DNA of 14,197 nt from assembly GCA_035776735.1 (NCBI GenBank), contig DASSSO010000199.1, positions 1 through 14,197 of the forward strand, given 5' to 3'. Made by a program: the position numbers and the translations under genes. Source of the stretch: JACDAN01 sp035776735. Its GTDB lineage: Bacteria > Actinomycetota > Thermoleophilia > Gaiellales > Gaiellaceae. The notes beneath the pieces were generated by a model. That model was not told where the DNA came from, ran no database searches, and saw only the letters and a program-made list of their open reading frames with translations. Positions 1 through 6,629 of the stretch are shown piece after piece. The first letter of the stretch is position 1. Every line of letters begins with the position of its first letter.

Positions 1-294
1 GCTCTCCGGGTCGGCGCCGTACCCGTTCTCGAGGTCTGCCGAGACCGGCAGCGGCGTCGCCCGGTCGAGCTCTGTTACGTGCGCGCAGACCTCGTCGAGC
101 GTGGCGCCGCCGTCGAGCCGGCCCAGGGTGAACGCGAATCCCGAGCTCGTCGTTGCAAGCGCCTCGAACCCGAGCGCGGCGAGCATGCGCGCCGAGCCGG
201 CGTCCCACGGGTTCGGGATCACGAACGGCTCGCCCGCATGGAGCGCCCGGAACGCCTCCGCCTTCTTTGCCTGATCGGTCATAGGAGTCATCAT
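1..294 (-). CDS. Isocitrate lyase / PEP mutase family protein, N-terminal part (runs off the left edge)
   Basis: The 98 codons seen encode the N-terminal part of a protein of the isocitrate lyase/phosphoenolpyruvate mutase superfamily (PrpB/phosphonomutase-like). These are alpha/beta-barrel enzymes that make or break C-C or P-C bonds next to a carboxylate, using Mg2+. Visible signatures are VIPNPWDAGSARML (about residues 24-37), the strand TTSSGFAF around 47-54, and DLENGYG near the end, where the Asp and Glu are expected to help hold Mg2+. The catalytic Cys-containing loop lies outside the window, so lyase, hydrolase and mutase activity cannot be told apart. The start is uncertain: ATGs at 294, 291 and 282 are in frame. 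AAAGGA abuts the first (295-300) and lies 12 bases from the third. It diverges from the SRPBCC gene with about 18 bases between starts. No substrate can be assigned. Confidence 0.85.
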   Translation of the reverse strand, partial: MMTPMTDQAKKAEAFRALHAGEPFVIPNPWDAGSARMLAALGFEALATTSSGFAFTLGRLDGGATLDEVCAHVTELDRATPLPVSADLENGYGADPES

Positions 295-312
295 TCCTTT
301 CCGACGAGCGCG

Positions 313-753
313 ATGGTCCGCGTGGAACACGAAGAGGTCTTTCCGGTCCCCGTGGAGCGGGGGTTCGCAGCGATCACCGACATCGACAACTGGCCCTCGT
401 ACTGGCCCGGGCTCGTTCGCGTGCAGCCGGAGTCGCGCTGGCTGGCTCCCGGCGACCGGGCACGCCTGATCCTTCGGTTGCTCGGCCGCGAGGTCGAGCT
501 CGACATGACACTTCGCGAGCTCGTCCCGAATCGCCTCGTCTCCTACGACAGCGTCCAGGCGGGCTTGCCGGACGCGCACCACGAGCGGCACTTTCGCCCG
601 GTCGAGGGCGGGTTCGCCTACCGGATCGTCGTCGAGTACGAGCCTCGGAGTGGGCCACGGGCCCTGTTTGACCGTACGGTCGTCCGCCGCGGCGTCGACC
701 GCGCCGTCCGGCAGACGCTGGTCAACCTGCGGCGGCTGCTTGGGAGCTCGTGA
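313..753 (+). CDS. SRPBCC-family (START/polyketide cyclase-like) protein
   Basis: A 146-residue protein with the layout of the SRPBCC helix-grip fold, which binds hydrophobic ligands or acts as a small cyclase or co-chaperone. An N-terminal beta strand (VEHEEVFPVPVERGF) is followed by the typical helix and loop with Asp-x-x-x-WP (DIDNWPSYWPG, residues 23-33). Alternating strands follow, with a long amphipathic C-terminal helix from about 118 to 143 (RTVVRRGVDRAVRQTLVNLR). There is no signal peptide or membrane helix. The frame stays open upstream to 79, but that part is antisense to the ICL-family gene and has unrelated composition, so the ATG at 313 was chosen; GTG 322 is possible. The Shine-Dalgarno is poor. 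Its last 32 bases overlap the 3' end of the convergent MFS gene. It may be a ligand-binding or stress protein, but the ligand is unknown. It is the only plus-strand gene. Confidence 0.8.
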   Translation: MVRVEHEEVFPVPVERGFAAITDIDNWPSYWPGLVRVQPESRWLAPGDRARLILRLLGREVELDMTLRELVPNRLVSYDSVQAGLPDAHHERHFRPVEGGFAYRIVVEYEPRSGPRALFDRTVVRRGVDRAVRQTLVNLRRLLGSS

Positions 754-2383
754 CTGAGGTCGGCGCCGCTGCGCGACCGGGTTGGGTCGTCGGGATCCGC
801 GGGGTGAAGAACAGCGCGACGACCGCGAGCAGCGCGAGGATCGCGAGCGCCGCCCGGAGTCCGTCGATACGCGCCTCGCGGTAGGCGTCGAGCGCGGCAT
901 CTGAGGTCGCCGGTTCCACGTCGGCCTCGTCGAGGGCGCTCTCCAGATCGGCGTCCGAGACGAACTCCACTCCGCCCGCGAGCTCGACCTGCGCCTGGCT
1001 CTTCGCCTCTGCGGGGATTTCGGGGTTCTGCTGGATGTTCGCGAGGAACGACGTCGCGACCGCTGCGATCATGATCGAGCCGGCGAGGGCCGTGCCCATC
1101 GACGCACCGAGGTTCGTCATCGTGTTCTGGACGCCGCCGACCTCGGGGCTGTCCTCGTCCGGCACGGCGGACACCGTCACGCTGCCGAGCTGGGAGGCGA
1201 GCGCACCGATCCCGAGCCCGATCAGGAGCAGCGGCACGGTGACGATCTCAGGGCCGGCGTCGGGGTCGAGTAGGGCGAGTAGGACGACGGTGCCGGCGAG
1301 CAGGGAGAAGAGGCCGCCGCGTACGACGAGGCGCGGCGAGACGTTCGGGAAGAACCGGGGGATGCCGATCGCGGCCGCGAGCAGGGTGACCGAGAGCGGC
1401 AGCAGCCTCGCGCCGGTTTCCAGCGCCGAGAGCCCCAGGCAGACCGAGAGGTAGAGCGGCACGACGAAGAAGAAACCCGCCTGGACGAGGTACTGGAAGA
1501 AGAACATCAGGAGGCCGCCACTCAGTTGGCGGTTCTTCAGCAGTCCCGGCCTGACGAGCGGCTCCTCGCCGCGGCCCTGGCGCCAAACCTCCCAGCGGGA
1601 GAAGACCCAGATGACGAAGACCCCGCCGAGGATCAGCCACACGGTCGGCGAGAGGCCCGCCAACGACGGCCCGTCGGGCTTCGGCTGGATCCAGCCCCAC
1701 TCGCTCGAGCGAAGGACGCCGAACACGAGCATCCCGAGGCCCAGGGCCGAGAGGAGCGTCCCGACGAGGTCGAGACCGCGCTTCTCCTCCGGCGGCGCGT
1801 CGGCGATCCGGCGGGTCAGGAGAAGGATCACGAGGACGACCAGCACCTCGCCGGCGAAGACCCAGCGCCAGGAGAAGTACGTCGTGAAGAAGCCGCCGAT
1901 CAGCGGGCCGACCGCGACGGCGATCGCCCCGGCGGCGGCGACCAGCCCGTAGGCGGCAGGCCGCCGCTCGGTGGGGAAGTTCCCGGCCACGAGGGCGACG
2001 ATCGCCGGCAGGATCAACGCCGCGCCGACACCCTCGAGGAACGACCAGCCGAAGAGGAGGACCGGCAGGCTCGGCGCGATCGCGGTCGTGAACGAGCCGC
2101 ACCCGTAGATGAGGCAGCCGATCGCGAAGGCGCGCTTCCGGCCGATGATCGCGCCGATCTTGGCGCCGGTGATCATCAGCGACGCCATCACGAGCGTGTA
2201 GGCGGTGATCGCGCCCTGGATCCCGGTCACCGTCGTCCCGACGTCCTCGGCGACCGTCGCGATCGAGACGTTCATCACCGAGCTGTCGAGGGTCATGAGG
2301 AACTGGCCTGAGGCCAGCGTGAAGAGGACGAGCGTCGCCGCGCCGGCCGCGGCTTTCGTCGCGGTCTCGGCGGCGGACGTCAC
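722..2383 (-). CDS. MFS transporter, DHA2 (14-helix) drug/metabolite exporter family
   Basis: A 553-residue membrane protein of the DHA2 branch of the major facilitator superfamily, proton-driven exporters of drugs or metabolites. TM1 carries the family motif LDSSVMNVSIATV (residues 32-44). The motif C region is GPLIGGFF (159-166), preceded by RRPAAYGLVAAAGA. Length and hydrophobicity fit 14 helices. A hydrophilic acidic loop (about 450-505) precedes the last helix (about 507-526), as in QacA/EmrB-type proteins. Motif A is degenerate: GAKIGAIIGRKRA (73-85) has Ala and Ile where Asp-Arg is usual. The start is GTG at 2383, with a weak GAGAGA upstream; no better in-frame start precedes TM1. It is the last gene of operon 2, 36 bases after the APC permease gene. 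It may export amino acids, peptides or a toxic product of the pathway, but this is inferred from position only. Its 3' end overlaps the SRPBCC gene. Confidence 0.93.
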   Translation of the reverse strand: MTSAAETATKAAAGAATLVLFTLASGQFLMTLDSSVMNVSIATVAEDVGTTVTGIQGAITAYTLVMASLMITGAKIGAIIGRKRAFAIGCLIYGCGSFTTAIAPSLPVLLFGWSFLEGVGAALILPAIVALVAGNFPTERRPAAYGLVAAAGAIAVAVGPLIGGFFTTYFSWRWVFAGEVLVVLVILLLTRRIADAPPEEKRGLDLVGTLLSALGLGMLVFGVLRSSEWGWIQPKPDGPSLAGLSPTVWLILGGVFVIWVFSRWEVWRQGRGEEPLVRPGLLKNRQLSGGLLMFFFQYLVQAGFFFVVPLYLSVCLGLSALETGARLLPLSVTLLAAAIGIPRFFPNVSPRLVVRGGLFSLLAGTVVLLALLDPDAGPEIVTVPLLLIGLGIGALASQLGSVTVSAVPDEDSPEVGGVQNTMTNLGASMGTALAGSIMIAAVATSFLANIQQNPEIPAEAKSQAQVELAGGVEFVSDADLESALDEADVEPATSDAALDAYREARIDGLRAALAILALLAVVALFFTPRIPTTQPGRAAAPTSVTSSQAAAAG

Positions 2384-2419
2384 GGGCGCGATTCTCTCAG
2401 AGCGGGTTCGGCCAACGTC

Positions 2420-3724
2420 CTAGGCGCCACCGGACTGGATCGGCGCGGCGCTCGCGTCCGGCGGGGGCTCCGGCCGGACCCGCTTCCAGACGGCGTCGAG
2501 GATCACGGCCAGCGCGGCGATCGCGACGATGGCGATGAACGTCTGCGGAGCATTTCGCAGCGTGTCCACGGCGAAGAAGACGAGCACAATGCCCGTCGCG
2601 GCTATGCCCACCAGCACGATCAGGCCGAGCGCGCCGGTCTCCGACCGCAGCCGGTAGCCCGCGACCCCGACGAGGAGGAAGATCATCAGCGAGCAGGCGC
2701 TCCCGACCGAGGCGATCGCCGAGAGGTCGACGAGATTGGAGACGACGAGGACGATCGCCGCCGTGATCAGCAGGCCGGCATGCGCGCCGAGCCGCGACCC
2801 TCGCCCGAAGAACGGCGGAAACTGGCCGACCTCGGCCAGCATCGTCGTCAAGCCGCCCGAGGCGTAGAGCGTCGCGTTGACTGACGACGCCGTCGCCAGC
2901 AGGGCCGCGATCGCCATGATCGTGAAGCCCGCGTCACCCAGCGCCGGGCGCGCCGCCTCCGCGATCGCCGTCTCGCCATAGCCGACGACCTCGTCGACGG
3001 TCAACGTGCCGAAGACCCCCAACGCGATCAGGACGTACGTCAGCGCTGTGACGCCGAGGGCGAGGTACATCGCTTTGGGCAGCTCGCGGGTCGGCTCGCG
3101 TAGGTCGCCGACCGCGAAGGTGATCACGCTGAAGCCGAGGTAGGCGAAGAAGGTGAGCGCGACGCTGGCGATGATGTCCGAGAACGGCGGATAACCGTCG
3201 AATGCGAGCAGGTCGGTGTCGATATCTACGAGCGTCACCGCGATGAAGATCGCGAAGACGGCGAGCAGCAGGACCACGATCAGCGACTGCACCCGGTCGA
3301 CGAAGCGCGCGCCGACCAGGCTGATCGCGGCCATCGCGACCACGATGGCCGAGGTGAAGATGTTGTCCCAAGCGGCTCCGGCGTCGTCGCCCACGAAGAG
3401 GGAGGTCGCGTAGCTCCCGAAGGCGACCGCCACCATCGAGCAGACGATCACGATCGCGGCGAAGTAGCCGAGCCACGACGCGATCCCGACCAGGCGTCCG
3501 TTCCCGAATCCCTGGAGCAGATAGGCGATCAGCCCGCCGGAGGACGGGTAGCGGACGCCGAGCTTGACGACGTTGTAGCCGAGCAGGGTCGCGACGATGC
3601 CGGCGAGCAGGAACGACAACCAGACAGCGGACCCGGCGACCGCCCCGGCCTCGCCGAGCAGCGCGAAGATGCCGGCGCCGACCATGGCGCCGATGCCGAG
3701 GAACGCGGCCCCGCGGACGCTCAC
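2420..3724 (-). CDS. APC-family amino acid permease (second permease of operon 2)
   Basis: A 434-residue permease of the amino acid-polyamine-organocation superfamily. TM1 shows the broken-helix substrate motif GIGAMVGAGIF (residues 10-20). The segment FFAYLGFSVITFAVGDLREPTRELPKAM (192-219) corresponds to TM6 and the following conserved loop, where other family members read GFE...NP.R.LP. About 12 membrane helices are expected, with a short proline-rich cytoplasmic tail. The start is GTG at 3724, overlapping the TGA of the M24 peptidase gene as GTGA; TM1 begins almost at once, which is normal for this subfamily. The frame is open another 94 codons upstream, but that stretch is arginine-rich shadow sequence inside the peptidase gene. 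Placed just after two peptidases, it probably imports or exports the amino acids they deal with. The exact substrate cannot be read from sequence. Confidence 0.92.
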   Translation of the reverse strand: MSVRGAAFLGIGAMVGAGIFALLGEAGAVAGSAVWLSFLLAGIVATLLGYNVVKLGVRYPSSGGLIAYLLQGFGNGRLVGIASWLGYFAAIVIVCSMVAVAFGSYATSLFVGDDAGAAWDNIFTSAIVVAMAAISLVGARFVDRVQSLIVVLLLAVFAIFIAVTLVDIDTDLLAFDGYPPFSDIIASVALTFFAYLGFSVITFAVGDLREPTRELPKAMYLALGVTALTYVLIALGVFGTLTVDEVVGYGETAIAEAARPALGDAGFTIMAIAALLATASSVNATLYASGGLTTMLAEVGQFPPFFGRGSRLGAHAGLLITAAIVLVVSNLVDLSAIASVGSACSLMIFLLVGVAGYRLRSETGALGLIVLVGIAATGIVLVFFAVDTLRNAPQTFIAIVAIAALAVILDAVWKRVRPEPPPDASAAPIQSGGA

Positions 3725-4851
3725 GCGACGATCCGGAGCTCGTGCGCCGTGTTGTTCAGGCGCCGCCCGCCCTCGTCGGTGACCGTGACGATGTCCTCGA
3801 TTCGGACCCCGAAGCGTCCGGAGAGGTAGACGCCGGGCTCGATCGAGAAGCACATGCCCGGCGCGAGCGGCTGGGTTTCCCCTTCGACCATGTAGGGCGG
3901 CTCGTGCGTCGTCAGGCCGATCCCGTGCCCGGTGCGATGGATGAACTGCTCGCCGCAGCCCGCGTCGGCGATCACACGCCGCGCCGCACGGTCGATCTCC
4001 TGGCACTCGACGCCCGGCCGCACGGCCTCGAAGCCGGCCTGCTGGGCCCGGCGAACGATCTCGTGCACCTCGCGTTCCTCGTCGGTCGGCTCGCCGACGT
4101 GGACGGTCCGGGTCGTGTCCGAGCCGTAGCCGTCCTTGATGCCGCCGAAGTCGAGCACGACCATGTCGCCGTCCTCGATCACGCGCTCACCGAACTCGTG
4201 ATGCGGGTTGGCGCCGTTCGGGCCCGAGCCGACGACGGTGAAGTCGACCTCCGAGTGTCCGTGATCGCGCAGGAAGCCGGCGAGCTCGGCCGCGATCTCG
4301 CTCTCGCGGCGCCCGGCGAACCGAACCTCCGCGATCTGCTCGAAGCTCGCGTCGGCGGCCGCGCCCGCGGCGGCGAGCCGCTCGAGCTCGTCCGCGTCCT
4401 TGATCGCGCGCAGCATCGGCAGCGCGCTCGTCATCGACACGTACGCCGACGCGGGGAGCGCCTCCTGCAGGGCGAGCACGTGCATCGCCCACGCCGAGTC
4501 GGAGATCGCGTACGTGCCGTCGGGATCGAGCAGCGTCGCGGCCGCGGCGTAAGGGTCGCTGCCGTCGGTCCAGTCGACGAGCGACAAGGCGGCCCCGCCC
4601 GGAGCAGCCTCGGCGTCCGGCCGCTCGAGGATCGGGACGATCATCGCCGGATCGCGCGAGGCCTGCAGCACGAGCATCGTGATCCGCTCCGTGATCGCGA
4701 TCGGCTGGTAGCCCGTGAAATAGAGAAGGTCAGGCCCGGGCGCCACAAGGATGCCGGTGAGACCGGCAGCCTCCGCCTGCTCAGCCGCGCGATCCATCCG
4801 CCGGGCAAAGTCCTCGGCCGTGAACGGCGTGGGCGTCTCAGTGACTGCCAT
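3721..4851 (-). CDS. M24-family Xaa-Pro peptidase (aminopeptidase P / prolidase-like)
   Basis: A 376-residue cytoplasmic metallopeptidase with an N-terminal creatinase-like domain (about 14-145) and a C-terminal pita-bread catalytic domain (about 153-370). All five dinuclear-metal ligands of family M24 are in place: D234 (VVLDFGG), D245 (GSDTTRT), H309 (GHGIGL), E338 (IEPGVY) and E352 (RIEDIV). H217/H218 (NPHHEFG) and H316 (HEPPY) match the usual substrate-side histidines. These ligands argue against creatinase, which does not keep the metal site, and for hydrolysis of bonds involving proline (Xaa-Pro dipeptides or N-terminal Xaa-Pro). The length fits the PepQ/YpdF-type group. The start is ATG 4851, only 8 bases past the stop of the M20 dipeptidase gene, with a weak TAGG as ribosome site. 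A longer open frame to 5454 is antisense-type noise inside the M20 gene. Its partner in the same transcript is the M20 enzyme, suggesting complementary dipeptide specificities. Confidence 0.95.
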   Translation of the reverse strand: MAVTETPTPFTAEDFARRMDRAAEQAEAAGLTGILVAPGPDLLYFTGYQPIAITERITMLVLQASRDPAMIVPILERPDAEAAPGGAALSLVDWTDGSDPYAAAATLLDPDGTYAISDSAWAMHVLALQEALPASAYVSMTSALPMLRAIKDADELERLAAAGAAADASFEQIAEVRFAGRRESEIAAELAGFLRDHGHSEVDFTVVGSGPNGANPHHEFGERVIEDGDMVVLDFGGIKDGYGSDTTRTVHVGEPTDEEREVHEIVRRAQQAGFEAVRPGVECQEIDRAARRVIADAGCGEQFIHRTGHGIGLTTHEPPYMVEGETQPLAPGMCFSIEPGVYLSGRFGVRIEDIVTVTDEGGRRLNNTAHELRIVA

Positions 4852-4859
4852 CCGCGTGC

Positions 4860-6203
4860 CTAGGAGGCCTTCGCCTGCATGTACTTGTGCATGAAGAGCA
4901 CCTCGGCCAGCGCGATCCTCTCGATCTCGGTCGGGTCGACGCTCTCGTTGGCGGCGTGAATCAGACACTGCGGCTCCTCCACGCCGAGCAACATGATCTC
5001 CGCGTCGGGGAACGTCTGCTGCAGGACCGTGCAGAGCGGGATCGAGCCGCCCTGCCCCTGAAGCGTCACGTCGCGTCCATAGGCGTTGCGCATGGCATCC
5101 GACATGGCCTCGAAGCCGGGCCCTTCGGTCGCGCCCTTGAAGGGCTCCCCGTCGGCCTCTCGTTCGAAGTCGAGCTGGACGTGCCACGGCGCGACGGACT
5201 CGAGATGCTCGATCAGCTTCGACTGCGCATCCTTCGCATCCACGCCGGGCGGGATTCGCAGGTCGATGCGGGCGCGAGCTTCGTGTGGCACGGAAGCAGA
5301 CGAGCCGACGACAGGCGGACAGTCGATGCCGAGCACGGTGGCCGCCGGTCGCGCCCACAGCGTGTCCGCGACGTCGTCGCCCAGGACGTCGACGCCGTCG
5401 AGCACGCCTGCGTCCCTCCGCAGCTGCTCGGGGGGATACGCCGCCCCCGGCCACTTCTGAGTGCCGTCGAGGCCCCGGATCGTCGTGTTGCCCCGCTCGT
5501 CGCGCATGGTGTCGAGCATGCGGATGAGCGCCGCGAGCGCGTCCGGCGCGGCGCCGCCGAACATGCCCGAGTGCACGGCGCTCTGAAGCGTCCGCACGGT
5601 GACCCAGACCCTGGCCATCCCGCGCAAGCTCGCGGTGAGTGTCGGCACGCCGACCGCGACGTTCCCCGTGTCGCAGACGAGAATCGCGTCCGCGCGGAGC
5701 AGGTCGGGATTCTCCACAACGAACCCCTCGAGGCCGCCGGTTCCCTGCTCCTCGGATCCCTCGCCGACGATCTTCACCGTCACCGGCGGCTCCTGCCCCA
5801 GCGCGCGCAGGGCGGCCAGGTGCGCGGTCAGGCTTCCCTTGCAGTCGGCGGCGCCCCGCCCGTACCAGCGGTCGTTCCTCGCGGTCAGCTCCCAGGGCGG
5901 CGACTCCCAGCCTTCGTCGCTCGCGGGCTGGACGTCGTGATGGAAGTAGAGGAGAACCGTCGGTGCCCCCGGCGGCCCCGGGACCTGGCCGGTGACGGTC
6001 TCGCTCCCGTCGGCGGTCTCGTGGGCACGGACGTCCTGGACCCCGACGCCCGAGAACACGTCAACCGTCCACTCGACCATCCGCTCGCACTCCTCGGGCT
6101 CGCTGCCGTCGGCGACCGACCTGAACGAGACCGCCCGCGAGAGGTCCTCCCACGCCTGCGGCATCAGCTTCCTGATCTGTTCGCGGAGAGCGTCTTCGGC
6201 CAC
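4860..6203 (-). CDS. M20-family metallo-dipeptidase (CNDP/PepV-like)
   Basis: A 447-residue cytoplasmic zinc dipeptidase of the M20 family, closest in motif style to the carnosinase/CNDP group. Metal-site residues are complete: H88 and D90 (FHHDVQP), D120 (GRGAADCKG), the general base E151 and ligand E152 (GEGSEEQGTGG), D178 (VCDTGN) and H416 (LIHAANE). The lid/dimerization domain lies at about 185-330 and carries H211 in the VHSGMFGG signature. No signal peptide is present, so substrates must be taken up first. Possible substrates are dipeptides, N-acyl amino acids or carnosine-like compounds; the family does not fix which. The start is GTG 6203 (GTGGCCGAAGAC), with TAGGG just upstream, 12 bases after the small membrane protein gene ends. 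The Xaa-Pro peptidase gene follows after 8 bases. Having two dipeptidases between two permeases supports a peptide-degradation role. Confidence 0.94.
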   Translation of the reverse strand: MAEDALREQIRKLMPQAWEDLSRAVSFRSVADGSEPEECERMVEWTVDVFSGVGVQDVRAHETADGSETVTGQVPGPPGAPTVLLYFHHDVQPASDEGWESPPWELTARNDRWYGRGAADCKGSLTAHLAALRALGQEPPVTVKIVGEGSEEQGTGGLEGFVVENPDLLRADAILVCDTGNVAVGVPTLTASLRGMARVWVTVRTLQSAVHSGMFGGAAPDALAALIRMLDTMRDERGNTTIRGLDGTQKWPGAAYPPEQLRRDAGVLDGVDVLGDDVADTLWARPAATVLGIDCPPVVGSSASVPHEARARIDLRIPPGVDAKDAQSKLIEHLESVAPWHVQLDFEREADGEPFKGATEGPGFEAMSDAMRNAYGRDVTLQGQGGSIPLCTVLQQTFPDAEIMLLGVEEPQCLIHAANESVDPTEIERIALAEVLFMHKYMQAKAS

Positions 6204-6215
6204 GGCCCTACGACG

Positions 6216-6629
6216 CTAGTCGCGGACGGTGTCGTCGAAGTTCCAGTCCTCGAAGAAGTCCTCGATGTCGGGGCGCTTCTCCGGACAGTAGACGTCGACG
6301 ACCAGCGACAGGCCCTCGCGGATCCGCCCGTCGAGCCTGACGGGGCGCACGTAGAACTCGCCGCCGACCATGAGCCTGAGCTTCCAGTAGCCCTGCACGA
6401 GCTCACTGTCCGCCGTCTCGCACACCGAGCCGCCGTCGTCGCCGAGCGTCCGCGCGATCTGATCCTGATCCGGAGCCGGGAGCCCGGCCGCCTCGAAGGC
6501 GGAGATCAGCTCCGCCGCCTTTGCGTTTGCCTCCTCGTTCTGGCGATCGTAGTTCCAGCCGACGAGCATCGCGATCAGCAGCACGCCGAGGAAGCCACCG
6601 ACGAGCCAGTAGATCGTGCGCTCTCTCAC
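6216..6629 (-). CDS. Small membrane-anchored protein of unknown function, coupled to the APC permease gene
   Basis: I do not recognise this 137-residue protein. It has one N-terminal hydrophobic helix (about residues 7-25, YWLVGGFLGVLLIAMLVGW) preceded by MRERTI, which predicts a signal anchor with the rest outside the cytoplasm. A short, probably helical, charged stretch follows (28-50). A compact domain then contains two cysteines (C70 and C115) that could form a disulfide, a strand-like run (YWKLRLMVGGEFYVRPVRL, 81-99) and a strongly acidic C-terminus (DIEDFFEDWNFDD). The start is GTG 6629, overlapping the TGA of the permease gene as GTGA, so its translation is probably tied to that of the transporter. 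The genomic position suggests an accessory or regulatory subunit, or an extracytoplasmic binding protein, for the permease. That is inference. It could also be a lineage-specific protein carried along in the operon. Confidence 0.82.
   Translation of the reverse strand: MRERTIYWLVGGFLGVLLIAMLVGWNYDRQNEEANAKAAELISAFEAAGLPAPDQDQIARTLGDDGGSVCETADSELVQGYWKLRLMVGGEFYVRPVRLDGRIREGLSLVVDVYCPEKRPDIEDFFEDWNFDDTVRD

Noticed and set aside
3725..4006. N-terminal extension of the second APC permease
   Set aside because: The extra 94 residues are arginine-rich and lie within the M24 gene. The family starts just before the GAMVGAGIF helix, and GTG 3724 gives a GTGA overlap.
4852..5454. N-terminal extension of the Xaa-Pro peptidase
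   Set aside because: It overlaps the M20 gene in another frame and has no family similarity; ATG 4851 gives a normal-length creatinase-like domain.
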